64,000 nt of DNA, taken from NCBI GenBank assembly GCA_028285755.1, contig JANQOQ010000014.1, positions 186,001-250,000 on the forward strand, given 5' to 3'. The notes under the pieces are model-generated. The model did no database searches. It was not told the origin of the DNA and was given only the letters and a program-made list of their open reading frames with translations. Position 1 is the stretch's first letter, and each line of letters starts with the position of its first letter. This DNA comes from Puniceicoccaceae bacterium. GTDB taxonomy: Bacteria; Verrucomicrobiota; Verrucomicrobiia; Opitutales; JAFGAQ01. A program made the translations under genes and the position numbers. Shown here piece after piece: positions 46,962-56,459 of this stretch.

Positions 46962-48455
46962 ATGCCATTTGTATTCAATCATATATTCGCCTCTTTAATT
47001 CTAATTGGTATATGCCAGAGTGTAGCTAAAAGACCGCCAAACATCATCTATATTCTTGCCGATGATTTGGGTTATGGAGATATCAGTGCACTCAATAGCA
47101 AATCAGGAATCTCAACTCCTAATATGGATAGGCTAGTTTATGAAGGCGTACATTTCTCAGATGCACATAGTAACTCATCCGTTTGTACACCCACACGTTA
47201 TGGTATTTTAACAGGCAGATATGCATGGAGGTCTCGATTAAAGCAGGGTGTTTTATGGGCCTATGATAAACCCTTAATCGAGGAATGGCGATACACAGCT
47301 GCTGACTTCCTGAAAGAGCAGGGATATCACACTGCGGTTATTGGTAAGTGGCATTTGGGTATCGATTGGCCAATCAAGGACAACAATAAACCTATACCTG
47401 ATTATGACCAATCGAAGCAATATGACGAAACGTTTAATAGTAACATTGATTATCAGGAGCCTGTATTAGAGGGACCAAATGATCTAGGCTTTGACTATTC
47501 ATTTATTATTCCGGGCTCATTGGATTTACCTCCCTATGTATATTTAGAGAACGGTCAGACAGTTGATCTGCCCACAGAATTCACACATGGTCGCAGTCCA
47601 AATGAATATGGTCGTGGTGTTTATTGGAGGTCTGGAGAGGTCTCGCCCGCTTTTGTTTTTGAAGATGCTTTACCGCAATTTACCGAAAGGGCTGTAGAAT
47701 ACATTAAAAATAAATCTAAAAAATCTGATCCATTCTTTCTCTATTTCCCCCTTACTGCGCCTCATACTCCTTGGCTGCCAAGTGATACCAATAAAAGTAA
47801 ATCAAATGCAGGAAGGTATGGTGATTTTGTTATGACGGTTGATGATGCAGTGGGGCAAATACTTGAAACCTTGGATGCTTTGGGCATAAACGATAACACA
47901 CTGATCATTGTTACCTCTGATAATGGAGCTCATTGGAATGCGAGTGATAAGCAACAATTTGAACACCGAGCAAATTATATTTATCGAGGTCAAAAAGCAG
48001 ACATCTATGAAGGCGGTCACCGTGTGCCTTACATAGCTCGATACCCAAATAAGATTCCAGCCGAGACTAGAAGTAATCAGATTTTATGCACTACTGATTT
48101 TATGGCTACTCTTGCTGGTTTGCTTGATGTTCCATTGCCTGACGGTGTTGCTGAAGATAGTTATAATTTGTGGTCTGCGCATATTGGTGAAAAAATAGAA
48201 GGTCAAATCCGAGATTACACGATTCACCATTCATTAGATGGTCTGTATGCCATTAGAATAGGCGGTTGGAAACTTGCTGAGACACTCGGTTCGGGAGGAT
48301 TCACCCAGCCAAAAAGATTATCGGGTGATAATGTCAGAGGAAGTCTATACAATCTAAAGGAAGACCCTTCTGAAAAATTAAACTTATATAATGATGAGCC
48401 TGAATTGGTTGCAGAAATGTTAAACAAACTCAATGAAACACGTAATAAAAAATGA
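46962..48455 (+). CDS. S1-family sulfatase (arylsulfatase A-like)
   Basis: The 497-residue secreted sulfatase has a signal peptide to about residue 22 and metal ligands D34-D35 ('ILADDLGYGD'). The canonical modification site is C75-T-P-T-R79 ('SNSSVCTPTRYGILTGRYAW'), followed by 'HTAVIGKWHLG' and 'IVTSDNGAHW'. All core elements are present. It overlaps the next gene by 4 bp (ATGA 48452-48455), so the pair is translationally coupled and presumably acts on one glycan, removing sulfate before or after the GH43-like enzyme. The substrate is unknown. Confidence 0.92.
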   Translation: MPFVFNHIFASLILIGICQSVAKRPPNIIYILADDLGYGDISALNSKSGISTPNMDRLVYEGVHFSDAHSNSSVCTPTRYGILTGRYAWRSRLKQGVLWAYDKPLIEEWRYTAADFLKEQGYHTAVIGKWHLGIDWPIKDNNKPIPDYDQSKQYDETFNSNIDYQEPVLEGPNDLGFDYSFIIPGSLDLPPYVYLENGQTVDLPTEFTHGRSPNEYGRGVYWRSGEVSPAFVFEDALPQFTERAVEYIKNKSKKSDPFFLYFPLTAPHTPWLPSDTNKSKSNAGRYGDFVMTVDDAVGQILETLDALGINDNTLIIVTSDNGAHWNASDKQQFEHRANYIYRGQKADIYEGGHRVPYIARYPNKIPAETRSNQILCTTDFMATLAGLLDVPLPDGVAEDSYNLWSAHIGEKIEGQIRDYTIHHSLDGLYAIRIGGWKLAETLGSGGFTQPKRLSGDNVRGSLYNLKEDPSEKLNLYNDEPELVAEMLNKLNETRNKK

Positions 48456-49597
48456 AATCTAGACTTAGCATAATTATAGTTCTGTTATTTAAAGTATGCG
48501 TTCTGGTAACCGTTGAGAGTAAAGGAACGAGCTATACCCATGATACTTTCAATCATTCCGATAATAGCCTTGAAATAGAATATGAATACATCGGTAAGGC
48601 AGTTCAAAAGAAGGACACCCATGTATGGGGAACATCACCTGTTATAGGTAAGGACGGAAGAACTCACCTATTTGTTGCAGAATGGCCCATGCCTGACAAT
48701 GATGAAGAAAGATTTAGCGGTTGGTATAAGCATTCACGCATTGCGCACTATGTAGGTGATAGTCCAGAAGGACCATTCAATTTTCTACGAATAGTAGTCC
48801 CGGATAAAGACGGCGAATTCAATGCACCTCACAACCCGACAGTTCAATACATTGATGGGAAATATGTGCTTTGTTTCATCGTCAATGAGAACGATGATAA
48901 ACGCTATCAAAGAATCATAATGCTTATTGCGGATGATCCAGCTGGAGAATGGCGGCCAGCGGCAGGACAAAACACAGATGGTACTATACTACGAAGGCCT
49001 GAGAATCTGAATTACTGGAATCATAATTCGGTAAGGGGAGTAACCAATCCTTCGCTTATTAAATTTCGTGGGAAATACATGTTATACTTTAAGTCGGTAT
49101 TACCTGCTACAGATGATCCCTTGCTAAACAAAGAAAATGACATGCATAACTGGAGGACATCTGATTATGGTTATGGTGTTGCTCTATCAGATAATTTGGA
49201 AGGTCCCTACGAGATTCATCCGCATAGAGTTACTTCAGAAGGCATGCAGCTAGAAGATGTGTTTGCATTCACGCATGAAGATAAAGTGTATTTTCTGAGT
49301 CGAGATTTCCGTGGCTCATTAGGGAGTATTGGAGGGGGTCTGCAATGGGCATCTGATGATGGTCTGTATTTTTCAAAAGAAAACTCTATCAGGGCCTATG
49401 AGGATTTAGAATACTACATAGGCAGATCTAAACTAAACGAAGTTTCATTATACAGGGGTCCTAGGGAAGGTCATCTTGAACGAGCGCAACTATTAATTAA
49501 AGACGGCAAGCCCGAATATCTATATGTCGCAACTGGTATCAATGATGAAGTTGGATATGGTAGCTGCTCGCATGTATTTCGAATAATTATTAAGTGA
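48452..49597 (+). CDS. GH43-like five-bladed beta-propeller glycosidase
   Basis: The 381-residue secreted protein has a signal peptide to about residue 23. 'DTHVWGTSPVIGKDGRTHLF' carries an early acidic residue, 'GEFNAPHNPTVQYIDGKYVL' gives a mid-protein blade, 'VTNPSLIKFRGKYMLYFKS' a later one, and 'EGMQLEDVFAFTHEDKVYFL' a Glu-Asp element. Blade repeats of the 'sP.v...dGkyyLyf' type fit GH43/GH117-like enzymes, which cleave arabinosides, xylosides, galactosides or anhydro-sugars. Family-level subgroup is not certain. It is translationally coupled to a sulfatase, so the substrate is likely a sulfated marine polysaccharide. Confidence 0.75.
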   Translation: MKSRLSIIIVLLFKVCVLVTVESKGTSYTHDTFNHSDNSLEIEYEYIGKAVQKKDTHVWGTSPVIGKDGRTHLFVAEWPMPDNDEERFSGWYKHSRIAHYVGDSPEGPFNFLRIVVPDKDGEFNAPHNPTVQYIDGKYVLCFIVNENDDKRYQRIIMLIADDPAGEWRPAAGQNTDGTILRRPENLNYWNHNSVRGVTNPSLIKFRGKYMLYFKSVLPATDDPLLNKENDMHNWRTSDYGYGVALSDNLEGPYEIHPHRVTSEGMQLEDVFAFTHEDKVYFLSRDFRGSLGSIGGGLQWASDDGLYFSKENSIRAYEDLEYYIGRSKLNEVSLYRGPREGHLERAQLLIKDGKPEYLYVATGINDEVGYGSCSHVFRIIIK

Positions 49598-49660
49598 GGC
49601 CATTTTTTCGGAAGGTAGTGTATTGCAGTAAATTACTGAATCACATAAACTTATAAAAAT

Positions 49661-49793
49661 GCGATTCCAAAAATGGCACACCCATAGGAGACCTGTTTTT
49701 GAATCAATAAACTTCTGATAGATAACATCTTGCGGAATTGATGAATTTGGCGGTTCACCCTAAAATGTAACCCATTTTTGTAACCAAAATCAA
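49661..49793 (+). repeat. interspersed ~130-bp repeat, copy 3
   Basis: It runs from 'gcgattccaaaaatggcaca' to 'tttgtaaccaaaatcaa', and is nearly identical to copy 2 at the ends. It lies 63 bp after the GH43-like gene and separates it from the next gene set. It has no coding frame. Confidence 0.9.
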
Positions 49794-49949
49794 GAACCAT
49801 ATATACTTAATGTGATTGTGCTTTGGTAGTAAAGCAATGAGTGATAACTCATGTTAAGCTTTCTAATTTGTTATTTTTTGGTAATACTAGTAGTCTAAAA
49901 AATTAGTAAGTTAGGTCAGATGAAGTAATTTCTAATCCTATAAAACCAA

Positions 49950-51356
49950 TTAATTTTTGAATTTGTAATTTAAACCAATATTAAGTGTTTCGAGCTCCTC
50001 ATAGGTATTCACCTTTAAGCCGTCCCTGTATTCGAGGGTTAAGCCAAGTTGCCCACTTAGTGCATAATCCAGGCTCGCTTCAAAAAGAAATGGATTAGTT
50101 TGGTCACCATCAATGACTTCAATTTTAGCAAAGTTTGCTGAAAACTTTACTTTAGGTGTATTGTTGACAACCGTTCTACTCCAGACATCAAAACCAATAG
50201 AGAATCCTCCTCTAAAAAAATTGTCCTCAATGTAATTTTCGAATTCGCCTTGGTCTAAATTGATACCAAAGTCCAACAGGATATGGGTATTAATTTTATA
50301 TAAATAATCCGTGCCAGGAATATTTCTAGGATAGTTAAATCCGGTTTCGGATATTATTGGATAAATTGAAAATTTGCCTCCATAAATTTGGGCATCAATA
50401 TCAAAATCCGATTGATAAAATGCCTCTAAATCATATACGAGAGTTATATCTTCTGATGGAACTATACTCATCCATGAGACATCGAATCGAAGGTCATTGA
50501 TTTCATCCTCACTGTTGTCTGCGATAGCCCTATCAAACGATAAATAATAATTCAACGTTTGATAAACATCAGTATTCTTAAAATGTGTAGTTTCAACGGA
50601 AAAAACCCCTTTTGATATCCATGTATCCGATCCATCAGAGTCGTTGAAATCCTTGTTATATGAAAATATTGCACCTGACACCCCCTTATAATCATTTATT
50701 GAGTTAACTTTGTCTTTTGCTAAATACAATGTAAAAGGTGCGGGCTCGTTCTTTGACTTAACCATTGTATTAGTGCGCGTTTGTGGATTCGTATTCTCTT
50801 CGTTTGTGTCGGTAGAACCTCTAGTGTAGTGTCTTCTTAAATCATCAAATGATAGTCTAATGAAGAATTCGCTATCAGGCGGAATGCTAACCCCGTCGTC
50901 AGTAAGTGGCAATCTACCTTCAAATCTAGCTATTTCATTGAGTAAGCCATTAAGTCTCTTACTTAATTCTGCATCCGATTCTGTAACTAGTAAGCCATCC
51001 TTGAATTTCTTTTGAGGTTTTGCAATTCCAAGCCAGCTTGGATGTTTAGAATAGAATCTATTTAACAGTTCTTCTGGTAATAGTTCTTCAGGAATCTCAT
51101 TTTCTTGTCTTATACTAAAATGCAGATACAATTCTGAGAAAAATTCAAAGTCATATCGATTTATAGCTTTATCCTTATTAAAATCAAAATGGCTCAATTC
51201 ACTAGGCATAAAATTGTAAACAATAAATGCAATTTGTTCTGGGATTTCCAAATAATTGGTTTCATCAAAATCAAATTCAGATGGGTCAATCAAAACTTCA
51301 CCTATTGCATTATTGAGCATTGAGATAACTAAAATTAGGAGGCTATGTGACTTCAT
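49950..51356 (-). CDS. putative outer-membrane beta-barrel protein with EF-hand-like loop
   Basis: I do not recognise this 468-residue protein. It has a signal peptide (1-19). An N-terminal part carries an EF-hand/dockerin-like loop ('FDFNKDKAINRYDFEF', about residues 57-72). A long C-terminal half has alternating polar and aromatic strands ending '...ETLNIGLNYKFKN', typical of outer-membrane barrels. It follows the 99-aa gene with a 4-bp overlap (51353-51356), so they are coupled. Divergent from them is an LpxR-type gene. A calcium-stabilised or Ca-dependent surface protein is possible, but the function is unknown. Confidence 0.65.
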   Translation of the reverse strand: MKSHSLLILVISMLNNAIGEVLIDPSEFDFDETNYLEIPEQIAFIVYNFMPSELSHFDFNKDKAINRYDFEFFSELYLHFSIRQENEIPEELLPEELLNRFYSKHPSWLGIAKPQKKFKDGLLVTESDAELSKRLNGLLNEIARFEGRLPLTDDGVSIPPDSEFFIRLSFDDLRRHYTRGSTDTNEENTNPQTRTNTMVKSKNEPAPFTLYLAKDKVNSINDYKGVSGAIFSYNKDFNDSDGSDTWISKGVFSVETTHFKNTDVYQTLNYYLSFDRAIADNSEDEINDLRFDVSWMSIVPSEDITLVYDLEAFYQSDFDIDAQIYGGKFSIYPIISETGFNYPRNIPGTDYLYKINTHILLDFGINLDQGEFENYIEDNFFRGGFSIGFDVWSRTVVNNTPKVKFSANFAKIEVIDGDQTNPFLFEASLDYALSGQLGLTLEYRDGLKVNTYEELETLNIGLNYKFKN

Positions 51357-51652
51357 TTTTCCGGCGATACAGTAGCTCCATTATAAACTGCTTTGGTGAT
51401 ATGAGATACTTCTGTAGCAGCTTTAAGTTTACCAATTTTGACCTTTAGTCCCCAAGGTTGAGTATATTTATCTAAGCATGGTTTAAGGGATGCTAATTGT
51501 GCGGGTCCTAATGAGTATTCTTTCGATAGATTGTGCTCTGCAAGCACTTTCCTGGATTTTGACCGAGCGAGTTCTTCGCCATGCTCTTTTTTAGCTATGC
51601 AATACGCTACGATCCAATGGGCTTTTTGTATGGTAAATGGTTTTGATGGCAT
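51353..51652 (-). CDS. hypothetical small soluble protein
   Basis: The 99-residue basic protein starts 'MPSKPFTIQKAHWIVAYCIA' and has no signal or membrane segment. It is Lys-rich and helical by eye ('EELARSKSRKVLAEHNLSKE'). Its stop overlaps the next gene's start (ATGA), supporting that it is real. No family is recognised; a small regulator is possible. Confidence 0.6.
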   Translation of the reverse strand: MPSKPFTIQKAHWIVAYCIAKKEHGEELARSKSRKVLAEHNLSKEYSLGPAQLASLKPCLDKYTQPWGLKVKIGKLKAATEVSHITKAVYNGATVSPEK

Positions 51653-51725
51653 AATTATATTATTGATTAGAGAATGATAATTAATCTTTTAAATCAATAA
51701 ATTATCATTTCAATCTTTTTTAATT

Positions 51726-52862
51726 ATGAAATCCATTTATTATTATATTATTATAAATCTTCTGTTTTTGTCGGGATTATTCGCTGATAAGCACGAGCAT
51801 TTGTCTGTTCGGTGGGAGAACGATACCTTTTTAAACACGCACTTAAGTAACTTATGGTTTAAATACACAGACAGGTATTACACCAATGGGGTATACTTAA
51901 ACTACATGTCGAGTGATAACGAGCTATCCCGAGTTCAGAATACGGATCAAAACTTCCTTTGGTCTAAGAGTTTAATGCAATTTCTCCCTAAATTGGGTAT
52001 GGAAATCGAAAGAACAAGAGGTGGTTTTCAGCTCGAGCATCAAATGTATACGCCCGCTATCATTGCATCATGCGATAACTACTATAGATTTTGTAATAAT
52101 CAACGGTTTCTAGACTACATTTTCGACTATGGGATCGGGAAAGACGCTGATCAACTTCAGGTTAATGATAGGCCATATGCAGCAATGCTGATGAGCAGTG
52201 TTATCCATGAAAGACGTGGTAATAGCAAATTTTTATCAATGCGTTCAACACCTACAGTAGATACTGTTATCATAGGCTTAGGGATGATAGGACCAGAAGC
52301 TCTTGGAGAACAATTACAAAGCGGTTGGCATCAGATATTTAACGGAGTTCGACCAGAAGGGTGGAGCAATCAATTAAAAAGTGAAGTCGGCTTATTACTT
52401 CATGCAGACCGCAAGTGGCGTATCCAAAGCTCTTCAAAAGACTCATTCTTGGCACACGAAGTCGATACTAGCCTAGGTGTTGATTTAGGCAATATTTATA
52501 GTCAGGCAGAAGCGGGAATTAGCGGAAGATTAGGCTTTGGATTACCAGAAACCTTTTATGATGAAAGCATAGATAGTTATGGAACTACTTTCTTTGGTAT
52601 AAGAGGATTTTACTTTTTTGCATCTGCAAATTACAAATGGGTCATACATAATATTTTTATTGCTGGAAATACATACAGAAATAGTCACGGCTTAGTGCAT
52701 GAGAGACTACAGTATGATTTAAAAAGTGGAATTGGTGCGAGGATAGGCGGTTCAAAATGGGATGTAAATGCTGAGCTATACTGGAACAACCAATCTAAAG
52801 AATTCAACAATCAGGTTGGATCACACTCGTATCTTACACTTTCAGTAAACCTAAGTATCTAA
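51726..52862 (+). CDS. LpxR-type lipid A deacylase
   Basis: The 378-residue outer-membrane protein matches the LpxR family (formerly DUF2219), calcium-dependent enzymes that remove the 3'-acyloxyacyl chain from lipid A. Motifs are 'SVRWENDTFLNTHLSN' with N32-D33, 'TDRYYTNGVYLNY' (T53-N54-G55), 'VNDRPYAAMLM', and 'GMIGPEALGEQLQSGWHQIF' with the likely catalytic H202, then 'PEGWSNQLKSEVG'. The signal peptide ends near residue 20 and the C-terminus is '...YLTLSVNLSI'. It is divergent from two minus-strand genes across 73 bp. A repeat copy follows 81 bp after its stop. Confidence 0.85.
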   Translation: MKSIYYYIIINLLFLSGLFADKHEHLSVRWENDTFLNTHLSNLWFKYTDRYYTNGVYLNYMSSDNELSRVQNTDQNFLWSKSLMQFLPKLGMEIERTRGGFQLEHQMYTPAIIASCDNYYRFCNNQRFLDYIFDYGIGKDADQLQVNDRPYAAMLMSSVIHERRGNSKFLSMRSTPTVDTVIIGLGMIGPEALGEQLQSGWHQIFNGVRPEGWSNQLKSEVGLLLHADRKWRIQSSSKDSFLAHEVDTSLGVDLGNIYSQAEAGISGRLGFGLPETFYDESIDSYGTTFFGIRGFYFFASANYKWVIHNIFIAGNTYRNSHGLVHERLQYDLKSGIGARIGGSKWDVNAELYWNNQSKEFNNQVGSHSYLTLSVNLSI

Positions 52863-52943
52863 TAGGATATTTTTGTTTTATGCAACCAAAACTCGGTCAA
52901 TTAACCCAAGATGCTATCTAGTTTCTATTGCTATGACAAGACA

Positions 52944-53067
52944 ACTGGCACACCCTGTAGGAAACCTGTTTTCGGATCAATAAACTGCTGATAATGAATA
53001 TTTTACGGAAATGATAAATTTGGCGGTTCACCCTAAAATGTAACCCATTTTTGTAACCATAATCAAC
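52944..53067 (+). repeat. interspersed ~125-bp repeat, copy 4
   Basis: It runs from 'actggcacaccctgtagg' to 'tttgtaaccataatcaac'. The 3' 50 bp are almost identical to copies 2 and 3. It marks the change from the LpxR set to the AT-rich VWA operon. The flanking 52863-53262 holds no gene. Confidence 0.9.
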
Positions 53068-53262
53068 TAAATTTCAATCAGTCACAGTGTTGTCTTTTCT
53101 ATTTCATTACTGCTTCTATCTTGTTTAGGTCGAAAAAATAGAACTTAAGTCTATTCATTATTTTGTTGGCAATATTTATCACACAAATTATTTGATATAC
53201 ACATCATTGTTATATATAATTTCTTAAGTCTACTCTGAGGATTTAGTATCATTAATTAAATT

Positions 53263-55503
53263 TTATGGGTTTTCTTGATCAAGTGTTTTCGAAAACACAT
53301 CAGGTCTTCCAAAAACTGCAATATTGATGTCTTCTTCATACATTGTTTTGCTGTCAGAGGTAGTTAATTTTATTGTATAGACTGCTTCGTAGTTATTACT
53401 AGGTAATTCATTAAAGATTAACTTTACTTTAATTGATTCGATTGCATCTTGCTGAGCCATCCCATAAAGCAAATTAATAGATCCATTATCTCTGTCCACC
53501 AAATATTTCTTATTCAACCCTACGACCTCATAATCTTTGACCAAGCCAAACTCATCCTCTTTTTTAAGTATTTGAAGTAACAAACTTCTTTCTAATTGAC
53601 GTATGGATTGTGAAATAAAGCTACTTATGTCTGTGTTAAATTCAATGGTATCGGTCTCAGATAAATCAAAGACCCCGATATGGGTATGCTCTGTTTTATT
53701 TTGGACATTTAAAAAATTACTGTAGTATTTATGTAGCTTTTCAGGATTATAGGTCCTGTCTTTTCCTGTTACTACTCCCATATGTATATTATTAGTAATT
53801 AGCATATGCTTTAAATCATTGATGCTGAATGTGAAAGATAAATCATTAAACGGCTTGCTGTCTATTTTCCAGGTAAGCTCCCTGTTGAAGTTCTCCTCGA
53901 ATGCATTATCATACTCGTCGGTAAACAAGAATAGCGTTTTTAACGATTCTTCTCTCCATAAGCTGTTTAGATCAAATTTCTTAGCATGAATTAATTGGTA
54001 TAGGGAGAAGAAGATACTTTCATTATTACCAGTTGTATGGGTTTTTGTATTATCTATGATAACGGGGGATTGGGTTCGATACTGTTTCCTTTTAGTTTCA
54101 TATCCTCTCATATATACTGATGAGATATTTATGTTATCGGACGTTTCACGCACTAATTCGGTGATATGTTCTTTAGCTGAAATGGCTCCATCAATTTCAT
54201 CCTCCATAGAACCTGATCCATCAAACAAAAAAACCATATCGAGATACTTTTCATCTGCTTGGGGCAATTCCACTTCGATAACATGTTCTCTATTCTCTGG
54301 AAATTCAATTATCTCTACCTGAGGTTCTGCCTCATACAACCCCATCTCAACTTTTAATGATAGTGGTGGGATGTATTCTCCAGTCCAGGTTCTTGCATTA
54401 AGTATGAACTCCTTTAGCCCTTTGTTGTTAAAATGTAGATCTTCTTTGGCAAAATGGTTCAACTCCTGTGCATTGTTAAAAAAGAGTATTTTAGTTCTAA
54501 AAGATCCATCTTCTTCATATTCTCGGATTTCTAACGAAATATTATTGAGTATCTTGTCACTAATGTGGCCGATATTTGAAACTAGTTCTATTACGCCATT
54601 ATCAAATATCAGGTTAAATTCAGGTAATATACCTCTTTCTACATTGAACGAATTACTACCTGTATAACTGATCTCCCGATGAGGATGATTAATTTCTTTT
54701 GCGATTGCTTCTATTGCTATTTCATGTTCCCCAAGAATATCAGGATGATACCTGTATTTTCGGAATTCATCTAGAGAGTTAAATTCAAGCTTTTCAATAT
54801 TGGATGCAGGATCCTTAATATTAAGCTTCAAAGACTTAAACTCATTATTATTCAAATATTCCAATACCCGCATATTTGTAATCTGGATTGAAACACTTGG
54901 GAATCCTAAAGGATCACTCTCAATTTGTTTAAAGCCCAAATTAACAGATCTATCATAAGGGTAATCAAACGTATCAATTAGCCAGTTCCTAACGGAATCG
55001 TAGTCTCTAGGTTGACCTGCTCTATCCCTATAAGTAAGTAATTTGATCGCAAGCTGATACCGCGCGTGTGGAAGGTCCTGAATTATGACATTGTTAATGA
55101 TGCCTGGCCAATTGACTCCGCTTTCTTGAATTATTTTGTTTATTTCTTCTTTGTTTGCACACTCGCTGCTTAAGGTGTAGCTCTCACTTACTCTCTCGGG
55201 AATTAACCGATATCTTCCAACTTCTGAAATGACTATATTCTTAGTGTGATTGGTGAATTCTACTACATCATTAGTAGAAGCAATTGACTTATCACCCTCA
55301 AAAGCTCTGATTTCCAGCTCAACAAGTCTTACTGTTCGCGGTAAATCTTCAAACACACTACTTCCTATGCAAATTTGTATAATTGGTTCTCCAAATAAGG
55401 ATTCTGAATCAGAGCGATAAAAATAACTGAAATCCTCTTCACTATAAATATCATTTCTAATAAAGAAGGATATAAATAGCAGCAAATAAATCTTTGTATA
55501 CAT
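53263..55503 (-). CDS. secreted VWA-domain protein, last gene of an unknown operon
   Basis: The 746-residue protein has a signal peptide (about 1-20). Several beta-rich repeats follow (about 40-400), probably Ig-like or similar ('SVSIQITNMRVLEYLNNNEF'). A von Willebrand factor A domain spans about 420-650, with an intact MIDAS site D428-x-S430-x-S432 in 'FLFDGSGSMEDEIDGA', then 'TGNNESIFFS' and 'LFLFTDEYDN' (Asp 529). A final beta-rich domain ends the protein. VWA domains bind protein ligands through a metal ion, so a surface-exposed adhesin or sensor is likely. It lies 2 bp after the preceding gene. The codon use is very AT-rich. Confidence 0.82.
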   Translation of the reverse strand: MYTKIYLLLFISFFIRNDIYSEEDFSYFYRSDSESLFGEPIIQICIGSSVFEDLPRTVRLVELEIRAFEGDKSIASTNDVVEFTNHTKNIVISEVGRYRLIPERVSESYTLSSECANKEEINKIIQESGVNWPGIINNVIIQDLPHARYQLAIKLLTYRDRAGQPRDYDSVRNWLIDTFDYPYDRSVNLGFKQIESDPLGFPSVSIQITNMRVLEYLNNNEFKSLKLNIKDPASNIEKLEFNSLDEFRKYRYHPDILGEHEIAIEAIAKEINHPHREISYTGSNSFNVERGILPEFNLIFDNGVIELVSNIGHISDKILNNISLEIREYEEDGSFRTKILFFNNAQELNHFAKEDLHFNNKGLKEFILNARTWTGEYIPPLSLKVEMGLYEAEPQVEIIEFPENREHVIEVELPQADEKYLDMVFLFDGSGSMEDEIDGAISAKEHITELVRETSDNINISSVYMRGYETKRKQYRTQSPVIIDNTKTHTTGNNESIFFSLYQLIHAKKFDLNSLWREESLKTLFLFTDEYDNAFEENFNRELTWKIDSKPFNDLSFTFSINDLKHMLITNNIHMGVVTGKDRTYNPEKLHKYYSNFLNVQNKTEHTHIGVFDLSETDTIEFNTDISSFISQSIRQLERSLLLQILKKEDEFGLVKDYEVVGLNKKYLVDRDNGSINLLYGMAQQDAIESIKVKLIFNELPSNNYEAVYTIKLTTSDSKTMYEEDINIAVFGRPDVFSKTLDQENP

Positions 55504-55505
55504 CT

Positions 55506-56459
55506 TTAGTTAAGTGACTCAATAATATACCTCGCGAAATTCTCTATAGAATCCTCTGTGTGTCTTTCATAAACAGTCTCATGCATATTTTCTCTGTAAG
55601 GGCTTTTTGACTGATACTTTTTTGCTTTTACTAGATCAGTAAACAAGCATTGCCAAAAATTATCATAAGCGATCGCAAAGTCATATTTTGGTGTTAAAAC
55701 ATGATTCAATGTAGGATAACCTATCTGTAACTTTATAACCTCCCAACTATTATAAGTGGGTAGTTTTTCGATGCCTATAGATTTAAGCACATAATCGCAT
55801 TCGTTGTTTTCTAGAAATTTTAAGTTTATTAAATTTGATCTACTATCGCCTCCTGTAAGTAGGGCAAATATCATTGTATCGTATTGCCCCTCATTTTCAT
55901 GTTTCGTAAGAGTTCCGCTGTTTAAAAATCTTAATATATTGAGGGGATAGGTTAAGTTTATTCTATTCTGTATATTCAGATTTTGGTTCTTTAGCCATCC
56001 ATCTGTGGTAAAATCTTTATTTTCCCTATACTGACGAGATAACCAAATGTCTGTTCTTCTAACTCTTTCCGCTAGTTCGTCTGTTAGGTATACATCCGAT
56101 ATCGCAACATCCATCGCCAAATTGGTTACATCATAAATTATCGTTTTAGTTCTATTCCCCAGAATGTTTATGGTTTTATCTTTATACTCATTTAACGTTT
56201 TTCTTGAAAAAATCCTTTTAAAAGTTAGTTCAATGTTTCTGGCCAAGTTATCCCTATATTTTAAGTTGTTTGTTAATTCACCATCTTCCAAGAATGCGGT
56301 AAAATCAATTGCAATAACTAATAATATAGTGTTATCAACTGGACTTTCAATGTCATCATTGTCAGCTTTAAGGTTATGATTAGAATTTAAATAAATAGTT
56401 ATTACAAATAGTAATTGAGCAAATATAATTCGGGTCGGATTATTTTTAGATTTATTCAT
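55506..56459 (-). CDS. secreted or membrane-anchored hypothetical protein (possible degenerate VWA)
   Basis: The 317-residue protein has an N-terminal signal or anchor (about 10-24). After it comes 'NTILLVIAIDFTAFLEDGEL', which resembles a VWA first strand with Asp52 but without the DxSxS residues, and later 'MIFALLTGGDSRSNLI', which could be a VWA strand. No family can be named, so this is inference. It overlaps the upstream coiled-coil gene by 8 bp and precedes the VWA gene by 2 bp, so all are co-translated. Confidence 0.65.
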   Translation of the reverse strand: MNKSKNNPTRIIFAQLLFVITIYLNSNHNLKADNDDIESPVDNTILLVIAIDFTAFLEDGELTNNLKYRDNLARNIELTFKRIFSRKTLNEYKDKTINILGNRTKTIIYDVTNLAMDVAISDVYLTDELAERVRRTDIWLSRQYRENKDFTTDGWLKNQNLNIQNRINLTYPLNILRFLNSGTLTKHENEGQYDTMIFALLTGGDSRSNLINLKFLENNECDYVLKSIGIEKLPTYNSWEVIKLQIGYPTLNHVLTPKYDFAIAYDNFWQCLFTDLVKAKKYQSKSPYRENMHETVYERHTEDSIENFARYIIESLN

